Assembly (NCBI GenBank): GCA_000171875.1
Contig: ABHI01000002.1
Location: 682,001-746,000 of the forward strand
Direction: 5' to 3'
From: Flavobacteriales bacterium ALC-1
GTDB taxonomy: Bacteria > Bacteroidota > Bacteroidia > Flavobacteriales > Flavobacteriaceae
Length of the DNA stretch: 64,000 nucleotides
In this document: one piece after another, positions 42,318 to 51,346 of the stretch
Position numbering within the stretch: the stretch's first letter is position 1
Layout of the letters: each line of letters begins with the position of its first letter
Notes under the pieces: model-generated
Told to the model about the DNA's origin: nothing
Seen by the model: the letters and a program-made list of their open reading frames with translations, nothing else
Database searches by the model: none
Program-made: the position numbers and the translations under genes

Positions 42318-42851
42318 TTAAGGATTATAAACCTTTTTAAGTTCTCTTAATCCTATTTTTAATCTAGACTTAATTGTACCAAGCGGAATGTCTAATTCAT
42401 CACTCGCTTCTTGTTGTGTCATTCCTTGAAAAAACAAGGCGTCTAGCACTATTTGATACTTTTTGTCTAATCGCCCAACATGCTCTTTAATATCCAATAC
42501 ATCTTGGTTTAAATTGCTTGTTGGTAAGATATATACGTTTGAATTATCAATTTGGACTTCTTTTTGGTAGCGATTATTAAAACTTCTGAGTTTATCAATG
42601 GCTGTATTTCTAGCTATTCGGAACAGCCAAGTAAAAAGTTTAGCTTTCTTTTGATCGTATTTTGAAGCATTTTTCCAGACTTTTATAAAGGTTTCTTGCA
42701 AAGCATCTTGGGCAATTTCTTCGTTAATTGTAATTTTTAAAATCACACCATAAAGACTATTAGAATAGTTTTCGTAAAGTAAATTTAATGCACGTTTATC
42801 TCCTTTTTGAAGAAAATCAATTATTTTTTGTTCTGTAGGGGTAATACTCAA
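42318..42851 (-). CDS. ECF sigma factor paired with RskA-like anti-sigma
   Basis: The 177-residue protein has regions 2 and 4: LYENYSNSLYGVILKITIN, DALQETFIKVWKNASKYD, LFTWLFRIARNTAIDKLRSF, and VLDALFFQGMTQQEASDELDIPLGTIKSRLKIGL. It matches the SigK/RpoE-like ECF group that pairs with RskA. The frame opens with TTG at 42851 and no ATG precedes region 2. The anti-sigma gene is 11 bases downstream. The 196-base upstream gap is AT-rich; a weak -7-like TATATTTA is present but I do not call it. Confidence 0.94.
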   Translation of the reverse strand: MSITPTEQKIIDFLQKGDKRALNLLYENYSNSLYGVILKITINEEIAQDALQETFIKVWKNASKYDQKKAKLFTWLFRIARNTAIDKLRSFNNRYQKEVQIDNSNVYILPTSNLNQDVLDIKEHVGRLDKKYQIVLDALFFQGMTQQEASDELDIPLGTIKSRLKIGLRELKKVYNP

Positions 42852-43016
42852 AATGTTAAAATCTTATTTTTTGATCTTTAAAACATCCAAAATGGATTTA
42901 TAAACGTAAATATAACTAAATACACCACATAGTGGTGCTCACAATATATTATTAGAATGGTTTTAACTTCTTAAGAGGTTGATTAATAGCATTTTCAAAT
43001 AAAATTATTCTAAATT

Positions 43017-43045
43017 CAAAAGTCACATTTTTATTGTGACTTTTG
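43017..43045 (-). terminator. Hairpin terminator after murB
   Basis: The 11-bp stem CAAAAGTCACA / TGTGACTTTTG with a T-rich loop lies immediately after the murB stop at 43048. Confidence 0.7.
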
Positions 43046-43047
43046 CT

Positions 43048-44061
43048 TTATATAATGTTGACTTCAGTCTCAATAGAAATATTAAAAAGACGTTTCACTG
43101 TTTTTTGTATCAATTTTGCCAATTCAAAAATAGCAGAACCACTTGCGTCATCATAATTAACCAAAACTAAGGCTTGTTTATTGTGCACACCATAATTCTT
43201 AAATCGCTTGCCTTTAAAACCTGCTTTTTCAATTAGCCAACCTGCTGGTACTTTAATTTCTTGTTCTGAAACCTTATAAGAAGGGACATCAGGAAAATTT
43301 TCTTGTAACTGTATAAATTGATCAGCAGAAATAATTGGGTTTTTAAAAAAACTACCACTATTGCCAATTTCTTTTGGGTCTGGTAATTTACTTTGTCTAA
43401 TGCTTATTACAGCTTTAGAAATATCTTGAATTGTTGGGGTATCAATTTTTGAAATAATTAGCTCATTTTTTATAGCACCATAATCCATATGTAATTTATG
43501 GTTGCTTTTTGTAAGTTGAAGATTTACACTCGTTATGATGTATTCTCCTTTTAATTTTTGTTTAAAAACAGATTCTCTATATCCAAAATTACAATCGGCT
43601 TTTGTAAATGTTCTAATAGATTGGTCTTTTACATTAATAGCTTCACAATTCAGAAAAATATCTTTTAATTCTACGCCATAAGCGCCTATATTCTGAATTG
43701 GTGCTGTACCAATATTACCAGGAATTAAGGATAAATTTTCAATACCTCCATAATTATGCTCTAAAGACCAAAGTACAAATTGATGCCAGTTTTCACCAGC
43801 CATAGCTTTTACAATAACTGTACTTTCTGTTTCATCTACAACTTCAATTCCTTTTAAATTAATATGAAGTACTAAAGCATCAATGTCTTTTGTCAATAAC
43901 ATATTACTCCCTCCTCCCAATATAAATAATGGGTTAGAATATTGTTCTCTTAATACATTTCGTAGTGTTTTTACTGAAGTAATATCACAAAATGATTTCG
44001 CTTTAGCATCAATGCCAAACGTATTAAATGATTTTAATGAAACGTTGTTTGTTATTGTCAT
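43048..44061 (-). CDS. murB: UDP-N-acetylenolpyruvoylglucosamine reductase
   Basis: MurB makes UDP-N-acetylmuramate, the second committed step of peptidoglycan synthesis, using FAD and NADPH. The 337-residue protein is a type I MurB: FILGGGSNMLL and IENLSLIPGNIGTAPIQNIGAYG bind FAD, GYRESVFK carries the catalytic Arg, and GNSGSFFKNP carries the catalytic Ser. The C-terminal Glu lies in the ISIETEVNII end. Its ATG overlaps the aminotransferase stop by one base. Confidence 0.96.
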   Translation of the reverse strand: MTITNNVSLKSFNTFGIDAKAKSFCDITSVKTLRNVLREQYSNPLFILGGGSNMLLTKDIDALVLHINLKGIEVVDETESTVIVKAMAGENWHQFVLWSLEHNYGGIENLSLIPGNIGTAPIQNIGAYGVELKDIFLNCEAINVKDQSIRTFTKADCNFGYRESVFKQKLKGEYIITSVNLQLTKSNHKLHMDYGAIKNELIISKIDTPTIQDISKAVISIRQSKLPDPKEIGNSGSFFKNPIISADQFIQLQENFPDVPSYKVSEQEIKVPAGWLIEKAGFKGKRFKNYGVHNKQALVLVNYDDASGSAIFELAKLIQKTVKRLFNISIETEVNII

Positions 44062-45251
44062 TAATCTTTATAAACTTTTAGTGCTTCTGCTAAAATTTTA
44101 ACTGAGAGCCTTAGACTGTCTTCATTTAAAACATATGCAATGCGTATTTGGTTTAATCCAACACCAGGAGTAGAGTAAAAACCTGCTGCTGGCGCTACCA
44201 TAACAGTATTATTGTTATAATCAAAAGACTCTAAAAGCCATCGTGCAAAATCATCAGAGTTTTTTACAGGCAATTCAGCAATACAGTAAAACGCTCCATT
44301 TGGTTTCGCAACCTTTACTCCTTCAATTTTTTCTAATTCTTCTATTAGGATATTTCTACGCTTTACATACTCATCTTTTACATCATCAAAATAACTTTGA
44401 GGAGTATCTAGAGCAGCCTCACTGGCTATTTGAGCTAAAGTTGGCGGACTTAAACGAGCTTGAGCAAATTTTAAAGCTGTTTTTATAACTTCCTTATTTT
44501 TTGAAACCAAGTAACCAATTCTAGCTCCACACATACTATAACGTTTAGAAACAGAATCTATGATTATAGCATGTTCTTCTAATCCTGGTTCTTGTAAGAT
44601 TGAATAGTGCGATACACCATCGTAAACAAATTCTCTGTAAACTTCATCTGCGATTAAAAATAAATCATGTTTCTTAACGATTGAAGCTAGTTTCTTTATC
44701 TCCTCTTTAGAGTATAAATAACCTGTTGGGTTTCCCGGATTACAAATTAGAATAGCTTTGGTTTTAGATGTGATTAACTTTTCAAACTCCTCAATGGCTG
44801 GTAATGCAAAATTGTTTTCAATTTTAGAGATTACAGGTACAACATTAACACCAGATGCTGTTGAAAACCCATTATAATTAGCATAAAAAGGTTCAGGAAT
44901 TATAATTTCGTCATCCTCGTCCATAATACTTCCAAAAGCAAAAAGAAGTGCTTCGCTACCACCTGTAGTAACAATAATGTCATTATGATTAACAACGATG
45001 TCATTTCTTTTGTAATATTCAGCAATTTTTATTCTGTAGTTCTCAGAACCTTCAGAACGTGAATACGCTAAAATATCTAATGATTGTTCTTTAATCGCAT
45101 CTAAAGCTACTTTTGGAGTTTTTATATCTGGCTGACCTATATTAAGATAGTAAACGTTTTTTCCTTGTTTTTCAGCTTCTTCTGCATAAGGCACCAATTT
45201 TCTAATTGGTGATTCGGGCATATTAACACCTTTTTTTGATATTGTTGGCAT
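44061..45251 (-). CDS. Class I/II PLP-dependent aminotransferase
   Basis: The 396-residue protein is a fold-type I aminotransferase of the aspartate aminotransferase Ib kind. Blocks: YYLNIGQPDIKTP, VTTGGSEALLFAF, ILICNPGNPTGYLYS, IADEVYREF, and the PLP lysine in DSVSKRYSMCGARIGYL. The Arg contacting the alpha-carboxylate is in NQIRIAYVL. The amino-acid specificity cannot be set from sequence; aspartate or aromatic substrates are both possible. It is coupled to murB by a one-base overlap. Confidence 0.93.
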   Translation of the reverse strand: MPTISKKGVNMPESPIRKLVPYAEEAEKQGKNVYYLNIGQPDIKTPKVALDAIKEQSLDILAYSRSEGSENYRIKIAEYYKRNDIVVNHNDIIVTTGGSEALLFAFGSIMDEDDEIIIPEPFYANYNGFSTASGVNVVPVISKIENNFALPAIEEFEKLITSKTKAILICNPGNPTGYLYSKEEIKKLASIVKKHDLFLIADEVYREFVYDGVSHYSILQEPGLEEHAIIIDSVSKRYSMCGARIGYLVSKNKEVIKTALKFAQARLSPPTLAQIASEAALDTPQSYFDDVKDEYVKRRNILIEELEKIEGVKVAKPNGAFYCIAELPVKNSDDFARWLLESFDYNNNTVMVAPAAGFYSTPGVGLNQIRIAYVLNEDSLRLSVKILAEALKVYKD

Positions 45252-45353
45252 AGAGTAGTTTTTAAAATGCTAAGTTCTGAAATTTCTTAAAGTTTATTTA
45301 AAAAATAGTAGATAAAATATGTTATATGCTAAAGATTTGTAACTTCAATCAAA

Positions 45354-46721
45354 ATGTGTGAGTTTTTGAAGTCATTTTATAAATATACCATACTATCTTT
45401 TTTAATTATAAATTATGGGTTTGCAATAGCTCAAGGTGACTTTTCTTTAACAGACAAATTAAGTGAGAAAATTTATTTTGAATTCTCCAGTAATTTAATC
45501 ATTATTCCTGTAGAAATAAACAATGTTACCCTATCATTTGTATTAGATACAGGTGTGAGTAAGCCCATTTTATTTAATTTAAGTGAACAAGATTCATTAG
45601 ACCTAAAAAATACGCAGTCATTTTTTCTACATGGTTTAGGTGGAGATGGGAAAATTGAAGCTTTAAAGTCTGATCATAATAAGTTTAAAATTGGTAGCGC
45701 GGTAAATCATGACCAAGATTTATATGTTGTTTTTGATAAAGCGATAAATTTTGCTCCAAGACTTGGTATTTTAGTGCATGGTATTATAGGTTACGATATC
45801 TTCAAAGATTTTGTAGTAGAAATTAATTACAACTATAAATATATTAGGCTTCACAAGCCTAGTAGTTTTAAACCTAAAACTTCAAAGAAATGGAAAACAT
45901 TACCAATTCATTTATATAAAAAAAAGCCTTATGTAGATGCTAAGGTTAATATTAATGATGAAGATAAACCAGTGAAATTACTTTTAGATACAGGGAGTAG
46001 CGATGCTTTATGGCTCTTTGAAGATAAAGAAGAAGGTTTTACACCTAAACAAGATATGTTTTTTATAGATTATTTAGGTAAAGGGCTAAGTGGCTCCATT
46101 TATGGAAAACGTTCTAAGGTGAAAACATTAGGTTTTAGTGATTTTAATATAGAAAACGTAAATGTTGCTTTTCCTGACTCTTTATCAATTGATGTGTCTA
46201 AAACTTTTAAAGGGCGTAATGGGAGTTTGGGTGGAGGAATTTTAAAGCGTTTCAATATGTTCTTTGATTATTCTAATGAAATATTACATGTTAAAAAGAA
46301 TAGATTTTTTAATGAGCCATTTACATATAATAATAGTGGTATTGTTATAGAGCACAATGGAAATATGTTCGTTGAAGAGCGGATTAAAATTCCTGCGCTT
46401 GATAATTCTAGACCAACGCATAGCTTGGATGCAATAAGAATAGATCAATCCATAAATTATAGATTGGTATTAAAACCAGCTTATAGAATAGTAGAGATTA
46501 GAACATCGTCTAATGCGTATAAAATAGGTTTAAGAAAGGGTGACATATTAATAAATATCAATGGTAAGCCAGCCTATGATCATCAATTACAGGAGATTAA
46601 TAGGATACTTCATGGTAAAACAGGCAAAACTATTCGCATGAAAATAGACCGACTTGGTGAAATCATTTTCTTTAAGTTTAAACTCGATAATGCTTTCAAA
46701 AAAAATGAGCCCTCAGATTGA
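45354..46721 (+). CDS. Exported aspartic protease with PDZ domain
   Basis: The 455-residue protein has a signal peptide (cleavage near AIAQ), two retropepsin-like halves each with the catalytic pattern hydrophobic-DTG (VLDTGVSKP at about 65-73 and LLDTGSSDALW at about 210), and a C-terminal PDZ domain (about 370-440, with RIVEIRTSSNAYKIGLRKGDILININGKPA). It therefore looks like a single-chain bilobal protease as in pepsin, rather than a homodimer. PDZ regulation of periplasmic proteases suggests recognition of exposed C-termini. The gene stands alone, divergent from the aminotransferase gene. Confidence 0.9.
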   Translation: MCEFLKSFYKYTILSFLIINYGFAIAQGDFSLTDKLSEKIYFEFSSNLIIIPVEINNVTLSFVLDTGVSKPILFNLSEQDSLDLKNTQSFFLHGLGGDGKIEALKSDHNKFKIGSAVNHDQDLYVVFDKAINFAPRLGILVHGIIGYDIFKDFVVEINYNYKYIRLHKPSSFKPKTSKKWKTLPIHLYKKKPYVDAKVNINDEDKPVKLLLDTGSSDALWLFEDKEEGFTPKQDMFFIDYLGKGLSGSIYGKRSKVKTLGFSDFNIENVNVAFPDSLSIDVSKTFKGRNGSLGGGILKRFNMFFDYSNEILHVKKNRFFNEPFTYNNSGIVIEHNGNMFVEERIKIPALDNSRPTHSLDAIRIDQSINYRLVLKPAYRIVEIRTSSNAYKIGLRKGDILININGKPAYDHQLQEINRILHGKTGKTIRMKIDRLGEIIFFKFKLDNAFKKNEPSD

Positions 46722-46730
46722 GAGCTCATT
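46703..46730. terminator. Hairpin overlapping the end of the aspartic protease gene
   Basis: The imperfect stem AATGAGCCCTC / GAGAGCTCATT (one mismatch) includes the stop codon. No strong T-run follows on the plus strand, so its role as terminator is uncertain. Confidence 0.45.
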
Positions 46731-46754
46731 AATATAATAAAGTGAGACTAAAGC

Positions 46755-47183
46755 CTATTGCTCAATCATACTTTTTTCTTTCTTTTCTAAAACACTTGTT
46801 TTGTTTGGATCTATTACTAAACCTTTAATTTTAAGTGCTACCGTAGGTGTTTCCGCATTAGAAATAACAGTTATAGTTTTTCTGATAGGATTTACTCTAT
46901 TAGTATCGTATTTTACCTGAATTTCACCGGTTTCTCCTGGCATTATTGGTCCTTTAGGTTTTTTAGGCACTGTACAACCGCAAGTAGATTTTACACTAGA
47001 TATTATTAAAGGAGCATTACCAGTATTAGTAAACTCGAAAACTCTAACTCCATCAGCACCTTTTTCAATGGTGCCATAGTCAATAACATCAGTCTTAAAT
47101 TCGATCTTTGCTACCTTTTCTTGAGCATTAACGCCTAGACTAATTAGTCCTACAAATAGTATTGCTATTAAATTTTTCATCAT
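46755..47183 (-). CDS. DUF1573 exported protein
   Basis: The 142-residue protein has a signal peptide (cleavage near VNAQ) and one DUF1573 domain: an Ig-like, ASH/MSP-type beta-sandwich with DYGTIEKGADGVRVFEFTN, the CGCT cysteine motif in STCGCTVPKKP, and GETGEIQVKYDT. Such proteins are abundant in Bacteroidota envelopes and have no known activity. The start may be either of two adjacent ATG codons. It stands alone, divergent from valS. Confidence 0.9.
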   Translation of the reverse strand: MMKNLIAILFVGLISLGVNAQEKVAKIEFKTDVIDYGTIEKGADGVRVFEFTNTGNAPLIISSVKSTCGCTVPKKPKGPIMPGETGEIQVKYDTNRVNPIRKTITVISNAETPTVALKIKGLVIDPNKTSVLEKKEKSMIEQ

Positions 47184-47330
47184 TTTAATTTTTTAAATTG
47201 ATTATTCAAAACTAGTTACTTTTTCATTCCAAACAAAATTAATTAGACGTAATACACTGTATTTAACAGAATTTATGGTGTTTGAACCTATATTATTACA
47301 CTAATAATTTTTCAAAAAAGGAATTATAAG

Positions 47331-47338
47331 TACTTTTG
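47331..47338 (+). promoter_or_regulatory. -7 box TACTTTTG for valS
   Basis: Exact TAnnTTTG match on the plus strand, 30 bases before the ATG at 47369. It overlaps the in-frame TTG at 47336, which helps to reject that earlier start. Confidence 0.6.
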
Positions 47339-47368
47339 TCAGTCATATTGCAAAAACGATACCAAAAC

Positions 47369-50002
47369 ATGGATATTCCATCAAAATATAACGCTTTATC
47401 AGTAGAAACCAAGTGGTATGATTACTGGATGCAGCATAATTATTTTCATTCAACTCCTGACGAAAGAGAGCCTTATACCATAGTTATTCCTCCTCCTAAT
47501 GTAACAGGAGTTTTACACATGGGACATATGCTTAATAATACAATACAAGATGTGTTGATTCGTCGTGCACGATTATTAGGTAAAAATGCATGTTGGGTTC
47601 CTGGTACAGATCATGCATCTATCGCAACTGAAGCAAAAGTTGTGGCGAAATTGAAAGCACAAGGTATTGATAAAAATGATTTGTCTCGTGAAGAATTTCT
47701 TAAACACGCTTGGGATTGGACCGAAGAATATGGTGGAGTAATCTTAGAACAACTTAAAAAGTTAGGATGTTCATGTGATTGGGATAGAACAAAATTTACG
47801 ATGGACGACGATATGTCTGAAGCTGTAATTAAGGTATTTGTTGATTTATATAACAAAGGTTTAATTTACAGAGGCTATCGTATGGTAAATTGGGATCCGG
47901 AAGCTAAAACAACCTTATCTGATGAAGAGGTTATACATGTTGAAAAGCAAGGTTTACTTTATTATTTAGAATATAAAGTAGAAGGTAGCGATGATAAGTT
48001 AACTATTGCTACAACTCGACCAGAAACTATTTTTGGAGATACTGCGATTTGTATCAATCCAAATGATGAACGTTTTACGCATTTAAAGGGAAAGCAAGCG
48101 ATTGTTCCTATTTGTGGGCGTGTCATTCCTATTATCGAAGATGACTATGTAGATATTGAATTTGGAACAGGTTGCCTTAAAGTAACACCTGCGCACGATG
48201 AAAATGATAAAGTTTTAGGTGATAAACATCAACTAGAAGTTGTAGATATTTTTAATGAAGATGCAAGTTTAAATAGCTTCGGAATGCATTACGAAGGTCA
48301 AGATCGTTTTGTAGTAAGAAAAGCTATTGTAAAAGAATTAGAAGAGGCTGGTATTTTAGTTAAAACTGAAAACCACATCAATAAAGTAGGGACATCAGAA
48401 CGTACTAAAGCGGTAATAGAACCACGTTTAAGTGATCAATGGTTTTTAAAAATGGAAGATTTAGCAAAACCTGCTATTGATGCCGTTTTAAAAACAGGGG
48501 ATGTAAAGTTATTTCCAAAAAAGTTTGAAAATACCTATAGACATTGGATGGAGAATATTCGAGATTGGAATATTTCACGTCAATTGCGTTGGGGACAACA
48601 AATTCCAGCATATTATTATGGTGATGGAAAAGAAGATTTTGTAGTTGCTGAAACTATAGAGGAAGCTGTTAAGCTTTCTAGAGAGGCAACTAACAACCAA
48701 GAACTAACGGTTGATAATCTTAAACAAGAGTCAGACGTTGTTGATACATGGTTTTCTGCATGGTTGTGGCCAATGAATGTTTTTGATGGTATTAGAAACC
48801 CTGAGAACGAAGAGATAGAATACTATTATCCAACTAACGATTTGGTAACTGGTCCAGATATTTTATTCTTTTGGGTAGCACGTATGATTATTGCTGGTTA
48901 TGAGTATAAAGACGAAAGACCTTTTGAAAATGTATATCTCACAGGATTAGTTAGAGATAAGCAAAGACGAAAAATGTCTAAATCTTTAGGGAATTCACCA
49001 GATGCTTTAAAACTAATTGAAGATTATGGAGCTGGAGGTGTAAGAGTAGGGTTATTGCTAAGCTCAGCAGCTGGTAATGATTTAATGTTTGATGAGGAGT
49101 TATGTGATCAAGGGAAGAAGTTTGCAAATAAAATATGGAATGCTTTAAGACTTGTTAAAAGTTGGGAAGTTGATGAATCAATTAGCCAACCTCAATCAAG
49201 CAAAATTTCAATTAATTGGTTTGAAGCTAAGTTTCAAAAGGATATTACTGAGATAGAAGATCATTTTAGTAAATACAGATTGAGTGATGCCTTAATGACT
49301 ACTTATAAATTAGTTTGGGACGACTTCTGTGGTTGGTTATTAGAAATGGTAAAACCAGCATATCAACAACCTATTGATGCAAAAACTTTAGAAAGTGTAA
49401 ATACAATATTTGAAGACCTTCTTAAGATTTTACATCCTTTTATGCCGTTCTTAACTGAAGAAATATGGCATTATATAAAAGAGCGTTCTCCAGAAGAAGC
49501 GTTGATTATTTCTAAATGGCCAGAAGCTAAACCAATTAATGAAGCATTGATTTCAGAATTTGATTTTGCCTCTGAAGTAATTTCTGGAATTAGGAATATT
49601 AGAAAGCAAAAGAATATCGCTTTCAAAGATGCCATTGGGTTTTCTGTTGTAAATAATGAAAATGTAGGTTCTACTTTTGATGCCGTTATTTCAAAATTAG
49701 GAAATTTAGATAGCTTCGAGTATGTAAATGAATCTGTTGAAGGAGCATTAACCTATCGTGTAAAGTCGAATGAATATTTTATTCCTATGGAAGGGAGTAT
49801 TGATTTGGACGCTGAAATTAAAAAGTTGACTGAAGAGTTAAATTATACAGAAGGCTTTTTAAAGTCTGTTCAAAAGAAATTGTCTAATGAGCGCTTTGTG
49901 AATAATGCACCAGAACAAGTTGTAGCTTCAGAAAAGCAAAAAGAAGCTGATGCGTTGTCTAAGATAGAGACTATTAAAGCGAGTTTAGCGAACTTGAATT
50001 AG
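47369..50002 (+). CDS. valS: Valyl-tRNA synthetase
   Basis: ValRS charges tRNA-Val. The product (877 residues from the chosen ATG) is a class Ia synthetase with the HIGH-type motif as HMGH ([12 protein letters not shown]), the CP1 editing domain ([29 protein letters not shown]), the KMSKS motif ([12 protein letters not shown]), an anticodon-binding domain (about 620-780) and the C-terminal coiled coil (about 815-877) that binds tRNA. I chose ATG 47369 because the promoter box covers 47331-47338 and the family starts at MDIPSKY. It ends at a bidirectional terminator with rodA. Confidence 0.97.
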   Translation: MDIPSKYNALSVETKWYDYWMQHNYFHSTPDEREPYTIVIPPPNVTGVLHMGHMLNNTIQDVLIRRARLLGKNACWVPGTDHASIATEAKVVAKLKAQGIDKNDLSREEFLKHAWDWTEEYGGVILEQLKKLGCSCDWDRTKFTMDDDMSEAVIKVFVDLYNKGLIYRGYRMVNWDPEAKTTLSDEEVIHVEKQGLLYYLEYKVEGSDDKLTIATTRPETIFGDTAICINPNDERFTHLKGKQAIVPICGRVIPIIEDDYVDIEFGTGCLKVTPAHDENDKVLGDKHQLEVVDIFNEDASLNSFGMHYEGQDRFVVRKAIVKELEEAGILVKTENHINKVGTSERTKAVIEPRLSDQWFLKMEDLAKPAIDAVLKTGDVKLFPKKFENTYRHWMENIRDWNISRQLRWGQQIPAYYYGDGKEDFVVAETIEEAVKLSREATNNQELTVDNLKQESDVVDTWFSAWLWPMNVFDGIRNPENEEIEYYYPTNDLVTGPDILFFWVARMIIAGYEYKDERPFENVYLTGLVRDKQRRKMSKSLGNSPDALKLIEDYGAGGVRVGLLLSSAAGNDLMFDEELCDQGKKFANKIWNALRLVKSWEVDESISQPQSSKISINWFEAKFQKDITEIEDHFSKYRLSDALMTTYKLVWDDFCGWLLEMVKPAYQQPIDAKTLESVNTIFEDLLKILHPFMPFLTEEIWHYIKERSPEEALIISKWPEAKPINEALISEFDFASEVISGIRNIRKQKNIAFKDAIGFSVVNNENVGSTFDAVISKLGNLDSFEYVNESVEGALTYRVKSNEYFIPMEGSIDLDAEIKKLTEELNYTEGFLKSVQKKLSNERFVNNAPEQVVASEKQKEADALSKIETIKASLANLN

Positions 50003-50023
50003 GCTATAGTTTTATGAAATTTT

Positions 50024-50057
50024 AAAAAAAAAGGCTGTCTGATAAGATGGCCTTTTT
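50024..50057. terminator. Bidirectional terminator
   Basis: The stem AAAAAGGCTGTCT / AGATGGCCTTTTT (two wobble or mismatch positions) is flanked by A- and T-runs, between the convergent valS and rodA genes. Confidence 0.8.
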
Positions 50058-50059
50058 AT

Positions 50060-51340
50060 TTACCATTCATTTATTTTATTACTATCTAACTTCACAAAAA
50101 TAAATAGCAAAATAGTAAAGCCCCAAAGTCCGGAACCACCATAACTAAAAAAGGGTAGTGGTATACCAACAGTAGGAATTAAACCCATAACCATACCTGT
50201 ATTAATGGTGAAATGTATAAACAGAATCGAGGCGACTCCATAGCCATACACACGACTAAATTGCGATTTTTGAGACTCGGCCAAATACAATACTCTTATA
50301 ATAAGAAGTACAAACAAAATGACTACAAAACTACTGCCTAGAAATCCCCATTCCTCACCTACTGTGCTGAAAATATAATCGGTTTCTTGTTCTGGAACAA
50401 ACTTCCCTGTGGTTCTAGTACCTTGTAAAAAGCCTTTACCTGTCCAGCTTCCTGAACTAATAGCCTGCTCAGATTGTATAAGGTTGTAAGCTTCCTCTTT
50501 TTTCATTCTTTCAAGCTTAGCTGGATCTTTTTCTAAGCGTAACCATAGACTAATCCTATTTTGTTGATGCGCTTTTAGACCATGTTCGTAGAATAACTTT
50601 ACACCATAAGAAAATCCAACAGATATAATAAGTACTATAATATATTGAAATATTGACCCTCGTTTTTTTCGTCGTAATAAATAGGTAGCAAGGATAACTA
50701 AAGTTGCTACTACGGCTGTTGCTACGACTCCGAATTTAAGACCAACAACGGCTAGGATAATCAATGATAATGCTATTATTAAATATACTTGTTGCAACCC
50801 TTCTCGATAAAAAACAAAGAAAAAAGCCAAATAAACTATCGTGCTTCCAGCATCATTTTGAAGTAAAATCAATAATGCAGGAATAAATATAATAGCGGTA
50901 ACCCTTAGCTGATCTTTTAGGGTTCGCATGTTAGTTTGTAAATCACTTATATATTTTGCCACAGCTAATGCTGTTGCAAACTTTGCAAATTCACTAGGTT
51001 GAATAGTCATACTACCTATACCATACCATGAGCGAGCACCATTTACATCTTTACCAAAAATAAATAAACCAACTAAAGCTAGAATGGCGACCATGTAGAT
51101 GATACTGGCAAAGCGTTCATAAAACTTTGCTTCAAAGGATAGAATAAAGATAATGAGCACAAATGTTAGTCCTATGAAAATGAGTTGTTTCCCATAAAGT
51201 TCTGATGTGTCAAAATAATTAGTAATCTCTCCGACATGCGATGCTGATAAAATATTGAGATACCCAAAGCCAACTAATAATAAAAATAGAATGATGGTTA
51301 GCCAATCGAATTTAAAACGTCTTTGGTTTTCTCTCAGCAT
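50060..51340 (-). CDS. rodA: Peptidoglycan glycosyltransferase RodA
   Basis: RodA is the SEDS-family polymerase that extends glycan strands during cell elongation together with PBP2. The 426-residue protein has about 10 hydrophobic helices, with family blocks SWYGIGSMTIQPSEFAK, LQNDAGSTIVYLAFF, GKGFLQGTRTTGKFVPEQETDYIFSTVGEEWG (in two parts) and the closing PLPFFSYGGSG. The catalytic Asp lies in NDAGS. It follows mrdA by six bases and is the last gene of the elongation cluster. Confidence 0.96.
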   Translation of the reverse strand: MLRENQRRFKFDWLTIILFLLLVGFGYLNILSASHVGEITNYFDTSELYGKQLIFIGLTFVLIIFILSFEAKFYERFASIIYMVAILALVGLFIFGKDVNGARSWYGIGSMTIQPSEFAKFATALAVAKYISDLQTNMRTLKDQLRVTAIIFIPALLILLQNDAGSTIVYLAFFFVFYREGLQQVYLIIALSLIILAVVGLKFGVVATAVVATLVILATYLLRRKKRGSIFQYIIVLIISVGFSYGVKLFYEHGLKAHQQNRISLWLRLEKDPAKLERMKKEEAYNLIQSEQAISSGSWTGKGFLQGTRTTGKFVPEQETDYIFSTVGEEWGFLGSSFVVILFVLLIIRVLYLAESQKSQFSRVYGYGVASILFIHFTINTGMVMGLIPTVGIPLPFFSYGGSGLWGFTILLFIFVKLDSNKINEW

Positions 51341-51346
51341 TTAGCG

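Noticed and set aside
47336-47368. TTG start at 47336 for valS
   Set aside because: It lies in the promoter box at 47331-47338, and ValRS begins at the ATG at 47369.
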